NCBI GenBank assembly: GCA_903857685.1
Contig: CAIOFO010000070.1
Coordinates: forward strand, 1-64,000
Source of the DNA: an uncultured Alphaproteobacteria bacterium
GTDB lineage: Bacteria > Pseudomonadota > Alphaproteobacteria > Micropepsales > Micropepsaceae
Length of the DNA: 64,000 nt
Direction: 5' to 3'
Within the stretch, counting starts at the first letter, position 1. Each line of letters opens with the position of its first letter. Positions 10,108 through 18,594 of this stretch are shown here, one piece after another. The position numbers were made by a program, and so were the translations under genes. The notes beneath the pieces were generated by a model, which was given only the letters and a program-made list of their open reading frames with translations, was not told where the DNA came from and did no database searches.

Positions 10108-10138
10108 TTGATACGCGCGTCGCAAATCACGATATACT
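10108..10138 (+). promoter_or_regulatory. possible sigma-70-type promoter of the Bax-inhibitor-1 gene
   Basis: TTGATA (10108-10113) and TATACT (10133-10138) precede the next gene; the 19-base spacing is long, but a GATATA offset by two bases gives 17. AAGGAG at 10148-10153 is a strong ribosome-binding site six bases before the ATG at 10160. Sequence inspection only. Confidence 0.4.
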
Positions 10139-10159
10139 GTAGGTTCAAAGGAGTTCCCC

Positions 10160-10900
10160 ATGGCCAATTTCGATCCCCGGTATGCGCCCGCCACCACGGC
10201 GGTTTCGATGGATGCCGGTCTGCGCGCCTATATGCTGCGCGTCTATAATTACATGCTGGTCGGCCTCGGCCTGACCGGCGGGGTGGCGTGGCTAACCGCC
10301 AACTCGCCCCTGATCAATGTTTTTTACAATCAGGTGCAGACCGCGAACGGCGTGATCGCCCAGCCCAACATTCTGGGCTGGATCGCGATGTTCGCGCCGC
10401 TGGGCATGGTGTTCTTCCTGTCCTTCCGCATCCAGAAAATGAGCTTCGCCACGGCGCAGCTGACCTTCTGGGCCTACGCGGCGCTGATGGGCGTTTCGCT
10501 GTCCACCATCCTGCTGCTCTATACCGGCGCCAGCATCGCGATGACCTTCTTCGTCACCGCCGGCACCTTCGGCGCCATGAGCCTTTATGGCTACACCACC
10601 GGGCGCGACCTCACCGGCATGGGCTCGTTCCTGTTCATGGGACTGATCGGGCTGATCCTGGCATCTGTCGTGGGAATGTTCTTCCACTCCAGCCAGCTAC
10701 AGTTCGTGATCTCGGTGGTCGGCGTTTTGATCTTCACCGGCCTGACCGCCTATGACAGCCAGAACATCAAGAACATGTATTATGTGGGCGATGACGGCGA
10801 GCTGGCCGGCAAGAAGGCGATCATGGGGGCGCTGCGCCTCTATCTCGACTTCGTCAACCTGTTCCTCTTCCTGTTGCGCTTCATGGGCAATCGCCGCTAA
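10160..10900 (+). CDS. Bax inhibitor-1/YccA family membrane protein
   Basis: A 246-residue inner-membrane protein with seven hydrophobic segments, typical of the BI-1/TMBIM family (YccA/YbhL). The family signature lies near the C-terminus: FTGLTAYDSQNIK followed by GALRLYLDFVNLFLFLLR. Members are proposed Ca2+-leak or proton-sensitive channels, and E. coli YccA modulates FtsH. Monocistronic: it has its own leader and a strong terminator directly after it. Confidence 0.92.
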   Translation: MANFDPRYAPATTAVSMDAGLRAYMLRVYNYMLVGLGLTGGVAWLTANSPLINVFYNQVQTANGVIAQPNILGWIAMFAPLGMVFFLSFRIQKMSFATAQLTFWAYAALMGVSLSTILLLYTGASIAMTFFVTAGTFGAMSLYGYTTGRDLTGMGSFLFMGLIGLILASVVGMFFHSSQLQFVISVVGVLIFTGLTAYDSQNIKNMYYVGDDGELAGKKAIMGALRLYLDFVNLFLFLLRFMGNRR

Positions 10901-10947
10901 TCGGCAGCGGCAAAAAGCCCGGTCGCAGGATCGGGCCACGGAACAAG

Positions 10948-10986
10948 GGAGCCGGTGACGCCTTTTGGCGGCACCGGCTCCTTTTT
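10948..10986 (+). terminator. intrinsic terminator after the Bax-inhibitor-1 gene
   Basis: GGAGCCGGTG (10948-10957) pairs perfectly with CACCGGCTCC (10972-10981); an inner CGCC/GGCG stem closes a TTTT loop. Five T residues follow at 10982-10986. It isolates the gene from asmA. Confidence 0.92.
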
Positions 10987-11087
10987 CATTTGCGCAATTA
11001 CCGCGTCCGCTTTGATCCGCCGGGGTGGTTCGGACACCAGCGCTGCGATAGAGTTCCATCCGGGCGAATACCGTTCGGGGGAATCAG

Positions 11088-13022
11088 ATGCGCAAACTGG
11101 CAATCGCTGCCGCAATAATCATCCTGCTTGTCGGCGGCGCCGCCGCCGTGCTTCTGCTGATGCCGCTGGACTCGTTTCGCGCCCCCCTCGAACAGGCGAT
11201 TTCGCGCGGAATTGGGCGCGATATACACATCGCAGGAGCCATGCATGTCTCGCTGTATCCGGAAATCGGCCTTTCGGCCGCCGATGTCAGCATCGACAAT
11301 GTGCCCGGCGGCCAGGCCAGGGAATTTGCCCATGTCGGCACGCTGGCGGTTGGCGCGAAATTGATACCGCTGTTTTCGCGCGAAATCGACATCACCAAGC
11401 TGTCCCTGAAAAATCCGACAATCAATCTGGAAGTTGACGCGAGCGGCAACGGCAACTGGAATTTCCAGACCCGCAAAAGCAGCAACAGTTCATCGGCAAC
11501 CCTGTCGCAACTTAGCATCTCGGGACTGACAATCAGCGACGGCGAAATATCCTATTTCGACGCGCGCACCGGCAAGCATACCGGCCTCAGCCAGGCCAAT
11601 GCCAGCTTGAGCATGGCGGCTCTCGACCAGCCCGCCAATTTCGACCTCAACGCCGTCTATGACAACGACAAATACGCCGTGACGGGGCGCGTCGACAGCC
11701 CCAGCAGCTTCATGCAGAAACAGCCGACAAGGATTCTGCTCGACCTGACTTCGTCTCCCGTTAATCTTCACTTCGACGGCACGCTGACCGGCGCCACGGA
11801 AAGCAGCGGCGCGGTCAAGCTTTCGGGGCCCTCCTTGCGGGCGCTGATCAAGGGCGCGGGCGCGGCGGCGCCGGGTGTAACGGGCCTTGGCGCCTTTTCA
11901 CTGGAAGGCGGCGTATCAGCCAAGGACCGGGTGTATTCCCTGAAAGACGCCAAGCTGGCGCTCGACGACATCAAGGCTTCGGTTGACCTGGCGGTTGACT
12001 TGAAAGGCGATGTCCCGTCGATCAAGGGCAATATTGCGCTGGACCGGCTGGATGCCGGCGCCTACATGGCAGGCAAGAAACCGGCCGCCACCACCAGCGG
12101 CTGGAGCACGGAACCCTTGTCGCTGGCCGGCCTGAAACTGGCGGACGCCGATGTCGGCATTTCCGCCGATACGCTTTCGGTGGGCAGTTTCGCGGTCACC
12201 CACGGCAAATTGAACATGGCGTTGCATAGCGGGGTATTGACCGCCGATCTCACCCAGGCGGCGCTGTTCAGCGGCAGCGTCTCGGGGCACATGACCGCCG
12301 ACGCCAGCACCGCCACGCCCAAATTCGGCGTGAAACTCGCCATCAACTCCGTGGCGATGAAAGCCCTGTTGCAAAGCGCCATGAAGGTCGACCGCATAGA
12401 AGGGACGGGCGTTCTGGCGGTGGACGTGACGGGCAGCGGCTCCAGCCAGAAGGCGATCATGACCAGCCTGGCCGGAACCAGCAGCGTGACGGTGAAGAAC
12501 GGCGCCCTGCGCGGCGTGGATCTGGCGGCTGTGTCGCGCACGATCCAGAACGCCCTGTCCGGGCAGCTGGGGGCGGCCACCAGCGCGCAGGCCAGCACCG
12601 ATTTCGCGGAAGCGGGCGGCACCTTCAAGATCAGCAACGGCGTAATGCACAACGAGGATTTTCACCTGCTCAATCCGTTCATACGGGTCACCGGCAGCGG
12701 CGATATCAATCTGGGCCCACGCACCCTGGCATTCGAGGTTGTCCCGAAGCTTGTGGCGACACAGCAGGGACAGGGCGGCGCCAGGGATGCCGCGGGCCTC
12801 GCGGTTCCCTTCCAGATTTCCGGTCCCTGGACCAAGCTCAGCTACAAGCCCGACATGAAGGCCCTGGGTTCGACCCTGGTGAACCAGTTCAAGAATGGCG
12901 GCAGCGGCCTGAGCGGACTTCTGGGCGGATTGGGCGGCAACAAAGCCGGCAGCGCCACGGATTCCAAAAACAGCAGTCAGCAGCCCGGCTTCAACCTCAA
13001 GGGTCTGTTCGGCGGCCACTAG
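11088..13022 (+). CDS. AsmA-family protein
   Basis: A 644-residue protein anchored by an N-terminal helix (residues 4-26, AIAAAIIILLVGGAAAVLLL) with a long periplasmic beta-rich domain. The AsmA N-terminal pattern is seen: a block ending GRDIHIAGAMHVSLYPEIGLSAADVS, then NVPGG and ITKLSLKNPTINLEV. The C-terminal AsmA-like region (about residues 400-580) includes GSGDINLGPRTLAFEV. AsmA-like proteins belong to the bridge-like superfamily thought to move phospholipids to the outer membrane. The C-terminus is Gly/Ser-rich and of low complexity. SD GGGGGA lies before the ATG. Confidence 0.88.
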   Translation: MRKLAIAAAIIILLVGGAAAVLLLMPLDSFRAPLEQAISRGIGRDIHIAGAMHVSLYPEIGLSAADVSIDNVPGGQAREFAHVGTLAVGAKLIPLFSREIDITKLSLKNPTINLEVDASGNGNWNFQTRKSSNSSSATLSQLSISGLTISDGEISYFDARTGKHTGLSQANASLSMAALDQPANFDLNAVYDNDKYAVTGRVDSPSSFMQKQPTRILLDLTSSPVNLHFDGTLTGATESSGAVKLSGPSLRALIKGAGAAAPGVTGLGAFSLEGGVSAKDRVYSLKDAKLALDDIKASVDLAVDLKGDVPSIKGNIALDRLDAGAYMAGKKPAATTSGWSTEPLSLAGLKLADADVGISADTLSVGSFAVTHGKLNMALHSGVLTADLTQAALFSGSVSGHMTADASTATPKFGVKLAINSVAMKALLQSAMKVDRIEGTGVLAVDVTGSGSSQKAIMTSLAGTSSVTVKNGALRGVDLAAVSRTIQNALSGQLGAATSAQASTDFAEAGGTFKISNGVMHNEDFHLLNPFIRVTGSGDINLGPRTLAFEVVPKLVATQQGQGGARDAAGLAVPFQISGPWTKLSYKPDMKALGSTLVNQFKNGGSGLSGLLGGLGGNKAGSATDSKNSSQQPGFNLKGLFGGH

Positions 13023-13056
13023 CGCGGACGCACGCGCGGTTCCGGCCGGGGATGCG

Positions 13057-14694
13057 TCAGACCATGTCGCCGGCGACGCCCAGTATCGCCTTGAAGAGGT
13101 GCACATCCTGCGGATTGTCCGCCGCCGGCACATTGATCAGGTGCGGCGTCAGCCCGCATCCCCGCGCAATCGCCTCTGCTGCCATCCGCGCGGTGGCGAA
13201 ATCGTCCGACGGCATCGCCATCACGACGAACGACAGATCCCGCGTCGTCTGCTGCAGCACGTGACCGCGATCGAACAGATTGTCGACATGCAGAACATTG
13301 CGGACGCCGAAGCGGCGCTCCATCCGACGAACCATCGCGGAAACGCTGTTTTTCGCACCCTGCCCGCCATTGACGCCGACCAGCAGGAACGTGCTGCCGG
13401 CATGCTTTTGCAGAAAATCGGAAAAGGCGGGATTGCCCCGCAACGCCCAGAGATGAATCCGCGTATAGATGTTGGCGATGGTGAAATAGCTGAGCGCGAA
13501 GATGATGGTGGCGGAGATATCAACAAGGTACAGCGTGTAGCTCACGCAATAGATGGTCACGGCGATGAAGCCGGTCTGCAGAGCCGAGAACAGGATGTTG
13601 ATCCAGCGCTGTTCCATCCGGTAGATGAAAGTCGCCGCCAGGCCCAGAACAGAGAGGATCGACAGCAGCGCCATCATCCATGCCGGAATGATGCGCAGAC
13701 TTGTTCCCGATTTCATGTCATCCATCGCCGTCGCCAGGATGGTGTTGTCGTCCGTCACCGCCGCGGCGGGAGTACCCTTGAGATCGCCCAGCCCGACAGC
13801 CGTTGCCCCAATGATGATCTGCCGACCGCGATAGCGCGCCGCGCGCGCGGGGTCGCCCGACGCGAGATCGGCGGCAACATCGGCGAAGGAACGGCGCTCA
13901 TAATCGCCGCGCTTGTTTCGCCAGTTGAGGATCATGCCGCCCGGAAAGCTGCCGGACGTGATGGCCGGCCGGATACCCCCGACCTCCAGGGCCCGCAGCG
14001 GCAGCGAGGGAAAGGAAAAGGCCGGCTCGTTCCAATAGGGATCGAAGCGGCGCACCGCGCCATCGCTGTCGGTGTGAAGATTGTTGAACCCCAGCCGGCC
14101 ATAGGCCGCGGAAAAGGCCGGGGCCAGCACCGCGATGGGCCGCGCCGCGGCAGCGGCATCGTGAATCTGCGCTCCGGCAAAACGGGTGATGGCCACCTGG
14201 CTCTGGGAGTCATTGGCGGGATTGAGGCGGGTGATCGGCAGCACCACATTGGGCGTATGCGCCAGCACATCCTGGAACGTGGCGTCGTCCTGCGGGTGAT
14301 CCTTGTCCGGATCGCTGAAGGTCAGGTTGATCAGGATGGATTTCGCGCCGGCGTCGGAAAGATCCGCGACGGTCTCGGCAATGACCGAGCGCGGCCATGG
14401 CCAGCGGCCATGCTCCGTCGCCAGCAAGGCCAGAGAGCGTTCATCAATGTCCACGATCAGGATGGACGGGTCGGGCCGGGGACTGGACAGGCGCAGGCGC
14501 ACCGCCATGTCCAGGGAGGAATCCTTCACGCCGGGCGACACATAGGACCAAAACAGATTGGCGAGTATCCCGATGACGAAAACAGCCGCCAGACCCAGAT
14601 AGAACATCATGGGGCGGCTGCGCGCGTGGGCGCCGACCCGCAAGGTCGCGCCGCGCCAGGCGTTTCGCGCGGGATTCGCCTTCGGACCGCTCAA
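13057..14694 (-). CDS. CHASE2-domain membrane receptor without a recognised output domain
   Basis: About 545 residues. One helix (about residues 31-49) is followed by an extracytoplasmic CHASE2 domain: LRLSSPRPDPSILIVDIDER and HGRWPWPRS, then ITRLNP and GFNNLHTDSDGAVRR. Three more helices (about residues 370-460) and a C-terminal cytoplasmic region of about 120 residues follow. That tail is not a kinase, GGDEF or cyclase I can recognise. The start is uncertain: a TTG at 14694 overlaps the M48 stop as TTGA and its 28 codons keep high GC at third positions; the first ATG is at 14610. It is last in a minus-strand unit with the M48 peptidase and SH3-like gene. Confidence 0.8.
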   Translation of the reverse strand: MSGPKANPARNAWRGATLRVGAHARSRPMMFYLGLAAVFVIGILANLFWSYVSPGVKDSSLDMAVRLRLSSPRPDPSILIVDIDERSLALLATEHGRWPWPRSVIAETVADLSDAGAKSILINLTFSDPDKDHPQDDATFQDVLAHTPNVVLPITRLNPANDSQSQVAITRFAGAQIHDAAAAARPIAVLAPAFSAAYGRLGFNNLHTDSDGAVRRFDPYWNEPAFSFPSLPLRALEVGGIRPAITSGSFPGGMILNWRNKRGDYERRSFADVAADLASGDPARAARYRGRQIIIGATAVGLGDLKGTPAAAVTDDNTILATAMDDMKSGTSLRIIPAWMMALLSILSVLGLAATFIYRMEQRWINILFSALQTGFIAVTIYCVSYTLYLVDISATIIFALSYFTIANIYTRIHLWALRGNPAFSDFLQKHAGSTFLLVGVNGGQGAKNSVSAMVRRMERRFGVRNVLHVDNLFDRGHVLQQTTRDLSFVVMAMPSDDFATARMAAEAIARGCGLTPHLINVPAADNPQDVHLFKAILGVAGDMV

Positions 14695-15569
14695 TGCCTG
14701 GCCTTGATGCGGGCGGCGGCGGCAGAGGGCTCGGCGGCAGCCTCGACCTGAGGGGTCGCGGCAGCGGTCAGCGCATCGATGCGGGCCTGGGGCGAGGGAT
14801 GGGTCGAGAACAGCATCGCCGTGTCGGCCTGGCCGGGCTTGAGCGCATTCAACTTTTCCATCACTGCGATCATGGCCGAGGAATCGTAGCCGGCCCGGGC
14901 CGCGATCACCACGCCGGCGCGGTCCGCTTCGAATTCGGCGGACTTGTCGAGCCCGCGGGCGAGCAGCTGGGCACCCAAATCCGCAACCAGCTTGGTGGCC
15001 TGCGCCGGATCGTTGCGCGCCACCGCGTTTCCGGCCAGGGCGATCAGTTTCTGCTTTTGAATGACCTTCCATTGGTGGCGCAGATTCACATGGGCGATCT
15101 CATGGGCAAGCACCGCCGCCAGCTCATCCTCGCTGGTGAGCAGCGCATACAACCCGCGCGTGATCACAACGATGCCGCCGGGAAAGGCCATGGCGTTGAT
15201 CGAAGGCGTATCCAGGACGGCGAAGCGCCAGAGCACATCCTTGCGCTCGACCTGCCGCGCCAGATTGCGGCCGACCAGGTTGACATAGGACTGGACCGCC
15301 GCATTGCGCCAGGGCGGCGCGGCACCGAACACAGGGGCGGCGATCACCGCGCCGGAGCTGGCTTCGTCATCGGCGCTCTGGCTGCCGGTCAGGTCCTTGA
15401 CCTGGCCGATAGCGTCGCCGAGGCCCGAGGGCAGCGGACTGGTTTTGCCGGAGCCCGATTTGGTCAGCCCGCCGAGATCGGGCAGCGAAAAGGACTGTGC
15501 GTGCGCCATGCCCGGCGCGGCGGCGATCACGGACGCGGCGATTGCCGCGATGAGGCGGGTGGCTTTCAT
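14691..15569 (-). CDS. M48-family zinc metallopeptidase, exported
   Basis: A 292-residue periplasmic protease. Residues 1-24 are a signal peptide ending AHA. The catalytic HEIAH is at 156-160 and the third zinc ligand lies in the following EFEADRAG segment, as in Oma1/BepA/YcaL peptidases. The family commonly degrades misassembled outer-membrane or membrane proteins. The ATG at 15569 overlaps the upstream SH3-like gene by four bases, and the longer upstream frame reads through that gene out of frame, so it was discarded. Confidence 0.9.
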   Translation of the reverse strand: MKATRLIAAIAASVIAAAPGMAHAQSFSLPDLGGLTKSGSGKTSPLPSGLGDAIGQVKDLTGSQSADDEASSGAVIAAPVFGAAPPWRNAAVQSYVNLVGRNLARQVERKDVLWRFAVLDTPSINAMAFPGGIVVITRGLYALLTSEDELAAVLAHEIAHVNLRHQWKVIQKQKLIALAGNAVARNDPAQATKLVADLGAQLLARGLDKSAEFEADRAGVVIAARAGYDSSAMIAVMEKLNALKPGQADTAMLFSTHPSPQARIDALTAAATPQVEAAAEPSAAAARIKARH

Positions 15570-16081
15570 CGTTTGCCGCCCGCGCCCAGATAGTCGAGAT
15601 GGCGCGTCTTCAGCCCGCCGGCATTGGCGAATTGCTCGGCTGCCGCTTCGCTCGCCGCGGTGCGGGCAAGGGCGGCCACCGCTGCATTGTCCGGCGTGGC
15701 GCGGGCGAAATCGGTTGCGTCCAGGCCCCGGCCGCCCGAGGCGCTGACCACATTGCCCGAGCCGGTGCGGCCGCTGGCCAGGGCGGCGATGTCGTTCCCC
15801 GATCCGCCGCTGTCCAGTGACAGGCGGCTCAGCTTCAGCCATCCGGTCAGGGCGCCGCCATGCACCTGGGCCCAGAATCCCTTGCGCGCGACAATATCAA
15901 CCGCGGCGCCGACCTTGATGGTGCCGGTGGATGGCGCCGCCGGCAAAGGTTGCGACTGGAGCGGTCCGGCGACGCGGACATGGGCCGGATCCGCCGCGGC
16001 GGCGCCGGCGCAAAGAAGCGCGCAAGCGACAATTACCATAGCCCGGATTGATCGCAATCTCGGCAAGCCTCGTCTCCCCAT
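15566..16081 (-). CDS. exported SH3-like domain protein
   Basis: About 171 residues. A basic N-terminus and a hydrophobic stretch (MVIVACALLCAGAAAADP) form a signal peptide. Residues about 35-85 look like a bacterial SH3 (SH3b) fold, with VRVAGPLQSQPLP, then GAAVDIVARKGFWAQVH and GWLKLSRL, typical of cell-wall or peptide-binding modules. The rest is Ala/Gly-rich. The start could be ATG 16081 or ATG 16039. Directly coupled to the M48 peptidase, which suggests it helps target or regulate that enzyme. Confidence 0.7.
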   Translation of the reverse strand: MGRRGLPRLRSIRAMVIVACALLCAGAAAADPAHVRVAGPLQSQPLPAAPSTGTIKVGAAVDIVARKGFWAQVHGGALTGWLKLSRLSLDSGGSGNDIAALASGRTGSGNVVSASGGRGLDATDFARATPDNAAVAALARTAASEAAAEQFANAGGLKTRHLDYLGAGGKR

Positions 16082-16165
16082 CCCCAATTCAGGCTAGCAC
16101 CCCGGCAGCGCCCTGTCTGGCCTGCCCGTGCCGGGCCCCGGCCTAATTCACACCTGTTTTTACCG

Positions 16166-16552
16166 CTATTGCGTCGCCAGCGCCTTCAGAAGTTTTTTGT
16201 CGAAGATGCGCAGGACCTGCGCCAGTTCATGACCGCGCTTGAGCACCAGCCCGCCCGCCGCGATCACGGCATATTGGCCCTGTTTGCCACGCAGCCGGGG
16301 GCGCTTTTCCACGCGGTACAGCGGCATCTCGCTGGAGCGGCGGAAAATAGAGAACACCGCCGCCTCTTCCAGGAAATCCAGGGCATAGTCGCGCCATTCG
16401 CCGGCTGCGACCATGCGGCCGTAAATCGCCAAAATCCGGTTTAGCTCCTGACGGTCGAAGCTGATGCGGGGCACCGGCCTCTCGTCCATCTGCCGCGCGG
16501 CCCCATCTGCAGAGCGGAGCGCGCGGTGAAACGCTATGGGTTCTTCCACCAT
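16166..16552 (-). CDS. DUF2794 domain protein
   Basis: A 128-residue conserved alphaproteobacterial protein. The family core is intact: ISFDRQELNRILAIYG, then GEWRDYALDFL, AVFSIFRRSSEMPLYR and the LKRGHELAQVLR segment near the C-terminus. The function of DUF2794 is not known. It lies upstream of the SH3-like/M48/CHASE2 unit and downstream of the O-methyltransferase, all on the minus strand. An internal Met at residue 22 is an alternative start. Confidence 0.85.
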   Translation of the reverse strand: MVEEPIAFHRALRSADGAARQMDERPVPRISFDRQELNRILAIYGRMVAAGEWRDYALDFLEEAAVFSIFRRSSEMPLYRVEKRPRLRGKQGQYAVIAAGGLVLKRGHELAQVLRIFDKKLLKALATQ

Positions 16553-16585
16553 TGCCGCGATGATGGGGGCTGAATCTGGCCGCGT

Positions 16586-17239
16586 CTAGCGTTTTCTGGC
16601 CAGCATCAGGCCATCGCCGATGGACGCCAGCGCCATGTCCACCCGCGAATCGCCATGAATTTTGGCATTCAGCGCCGCCAGCGCCGCGGCATTGCCGGAC
16701 GGGCGGGCAGCGGCCACCTCGCCCGAATAGAGCATGTTGTCGAGCGCGATCACCCCGCCGGGCCGCAGCAGTTTCAGGGCGGCTTCGTAATAGCCGTCAT
16801 AGCCGGGCTTGTCGGCGTCAATGAAGGCCAAGTCGAAAGGCCCTTCGCCGGCCGCGATCATCTTTTCCAGCGAGTCCTGGGCGGGTCCCAGGCGCAGCTC
16901 GATCGTGCCGGCGACGCCCGCGCGTTTCCAATAGCCCTGCGCGATATCGGTGAAATCCTTGCTGACATCCAGCGCCACGATGCGGCCGTCCTCCGGCAGC
17001 GCCAGCGCCATGGCGAGCGCGCTATAGCCGGTAAAGCTGCCCACCTCGATGCAATGCCGGGCGCCGGTCATCCGCACCAGCAGGCCCAGGAAAGCACCCT
17101 GCTCCGGCGCAATCTGCATCTGCGCATCGTCGCGGATTTGGGTTTCTGTCCGGCACCTTTCCTGTTCCTGTGATTCCCGGGCGCCGATTTTCGCCAGATA
17201 CGCCAGCACCCGGGGCGTCGGTTCGACCATATGACCCAT
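16586..17239 (-). CDS. SAM-dependent O-methyltransferase (family 3)
   Basis: A 217-residue class I methyltransferase of the caffeoyl-CoA/catechol O-methyltransferase type. The SAM-binding glycine loop is HCIEVGSFTGYSALAMA; the acidic end of strand 2 is IVALDVS. The divalent-metal and catalytic residues lie in FDLAFIDADKPGYDGYY and GGVIALDNMLYSG. AAGGA lies six bases before the ATG at 17239. Natural substrates in this family are catechols or hydroxycinnamoyl esters; the actual one here is unknown. Confidence 0.88.
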   Translation of the reverse strand: MGHMVEPTPRVLAYLAKIGARESQEQERCRTETQIRDDAQMQIAPEQGAFLGLLVRMTGARHCIEVGSFTGYSALAMALALPEDGRIVALDVSKDFTDIAQGYWKRAGVAGTIELRLGPAQDSLEKMIAAGEGPFDLAFIDADKPGYDGYYEAALKLLRPGGVIALDNMLYSGEVAAARPSGNAAALAALNAKIHGDSRVDMALASIGDGLMLARKR

Positions 17240-17409
17240 ATGTAATCCTTGCCTTTAAATGGTCACGTTTGAACCATGCGAGAGCCGTTTTCCATTCCGA
17301 TTATCGCTTCGTCGGTTGGCCGCGATTTTGACCGGTCCGGAACTCAAGCCCCCCAGCCCTTTCCGGGCCAGTCCCCGCGCCAACCGACAATTCCCCCCCA
17401 CAGAGTTAT

Positions 17410-17784
17410 TCAGCGCAGCGTTTTCAGGAAAGCCTTGAACATGGCGTCCATCTGGCCGAACAGGCCGCCGATGCCGCCGGTGAGAGTCGCGACCATCACG
17501 CCATAGGGAATATAGAGATCGGGCCGGTCGCCCAGCAGGCTGGCGGACGCCACCGCCACAATCCCGCACATCGCGCCGATGGCGGCGCCGCCAAGGGCAC
17601 CCGCGCCATAGCCGCGCGCCAGGTCGCGGGCATAGAGCAGCCCCGCCACCCCGGCGATCATCATGCAGCCGAACAGTTCGAAGGTCGGACGGAAGCGGGG
17701 GCGGAAATGGCCCATCGCCACCAGCAGCAGTTCGAAGATCACGCCCACCATCAGGGCGCGGCGCAGGATTTTCAGATCAACCAC
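17410..17784 (-). CDS. four-helix membrane protein of unknown function
   Basis: A 124-residue protein. The chosen start is a GTG at 17784 with GGAGGG six bases upstream; the much longer open frame runs through the divergent ABC gene and is not credible. Four hydrophobic segments are visible (about residues 10-26, 34-50, 56-82 and 94-112), and small residues (GAGALGGAAIGAM) line the third. No family is recognised. It diverges from the ABC-2 exporter operon and shares the 80-base intergenic region containing a 12-bp palindrome. Confidence 0.65.
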   Translation of the reverse strand: MVDLKILRRALMVGVIFELLLVAMGHFRPRFRPTFELFGCMMIAGVAGLLYARDLARGYGAGALGGAAIGAMCGIVAVASASLLGDRPDLYIPYGVMVATLTGGIGGLFGQMDAMFKAFLKTLR

Positions 17785-17834
17785 GTCATTCCCTCCGGGC
17801 AGGTCCGCTTGCGGAGCGCTGCCACTTTCTTTAA

Positions 17835-17846
17835 ACGGACGTCCGT
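17835..17846. promoter_or_regulatory. perfect 12-bp palindrome, candidate operator
   Basis: ACGGACGTCCGT is a perfect palindrome in the divergent region between the membrane-protein gene (start 17784) and the ABC-2 ATPase (start 17866), 19 bases before the latter. Size and symmetry resemble TetR-family operators, but no regulator gene is adjacent. Confidence 0.4.
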
Positions 17847-17865
17847 CCTTATTTTCCTCAGGACT

Positions 17866-18594
17866 ATGCTCGAAATTGAAAACCTCACCAAGCGATTTGA
17901 CGCCGTGACTGCGGTCGCCGGCCTGACCTTGTCCGTGAGACAGGGCGAGGTGCTGGGGTTTCTCGGCCCCAACGGCGCGGGCAAAACCACCACCATGAAG
18001 ATGGTCACCGGCTTCCTGACGCCGGATAGCGGCTCGGTGCGGGTCTGCGGCCATGACATCGGCAGCGACACGCTGCGGGCACAGGCGAAAATCGGCTATC
18101 TGCCGGAAGGCGCGCCCGCCTATGGCGAAATGACGCCGCGCGAATTTCTCGCCTTCATCGCCGGAGCGCGGGGCCTTCATGGCGATGCCGCCCGTGCGGC
18201 AAGGGACAGCGCCGTGGCGCATACCGGCCTGGACGGCGTGATGGACCGGCCGATCGAGACCCTGTCCAAGGGGTTTCGCCGCCGCGTCGGCCTGGCGCAG
18301 GCCATCCTGCACGATCCGGACGTGCTGATCCTGGATGAGCCCACGGACGGGCTCGACCCCAACCAGAAGCACGCGGTGCGGGAACTGATCCGCAGCATCG
18401 CGGCGCGCAAGACCATCGTGATCTCCACCCATATGCTGGAGGAAGTCGAAGCGATGTGTAGCCGCGCCGTCATCATCAATCGCGGCAGGCTGGTGGCGGA
18501 CGGTACCCCGGCAGCCCTGGCGGCCCGTGCGCCGGGCGGACGGCTGGACGATCTGTTCCGCGCCCTGACCAGCACGGAAGAGGCCGCGGCATGA
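17866..18594 (+). CDS. ABC-2 type transporter ATP-binding protein
   Basis: A 242-residue ATPase. Walker A is GPNGAGKT, the signature LSKGFRRRVGLAQ, Walker B VLILDEPTDGLDPNQ, and the switch His is in ISTHMLEEVE. The start is the ATG after AGGA; the frame extends further upstream without support. It overlaps the permease as ATGA. With the permease, Gldg and DUF4340 genes it makes a four-gene operon resembling the gldA-gldF-gldG set, but the role in non-gliding proteobacteria is unknown. Confidence 0.9.
   Translation: MLEIENLTKRFDAVTAVAGLTLSVRQGEVLGFLGPNGAGKTTTMKMVTGFLTPDSGSVRVCGHDIGSDTLRAQAKIGYLPEGAPAYGEMTPREFLAFIAGARGLHGDAARAARDSAVAHTGLDGVMDRPIETLSKGFRRRVGLAQAILHDPDVLILDEPTDGLDPNQKHAVRELIRSIAARKTIVISTHMLEEVEAMCSRAVIINRGRLVADGTPAALAARAPGGRLDDLFRALTSTEEAAA

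Noticed and set aside
13099-14751. 550-residue plus-strand frame antisense to the CHASE2 gene
   Set aside because: Arg/His-rich shadow; CHASE2 motifs and helices are on the minus strand.
14695-15072. N-terminal extension of the CHASE2 frame
   Set aside because: It runs out of frame through the end of the M48 peptidase gene; the protein has no homology-like content there.
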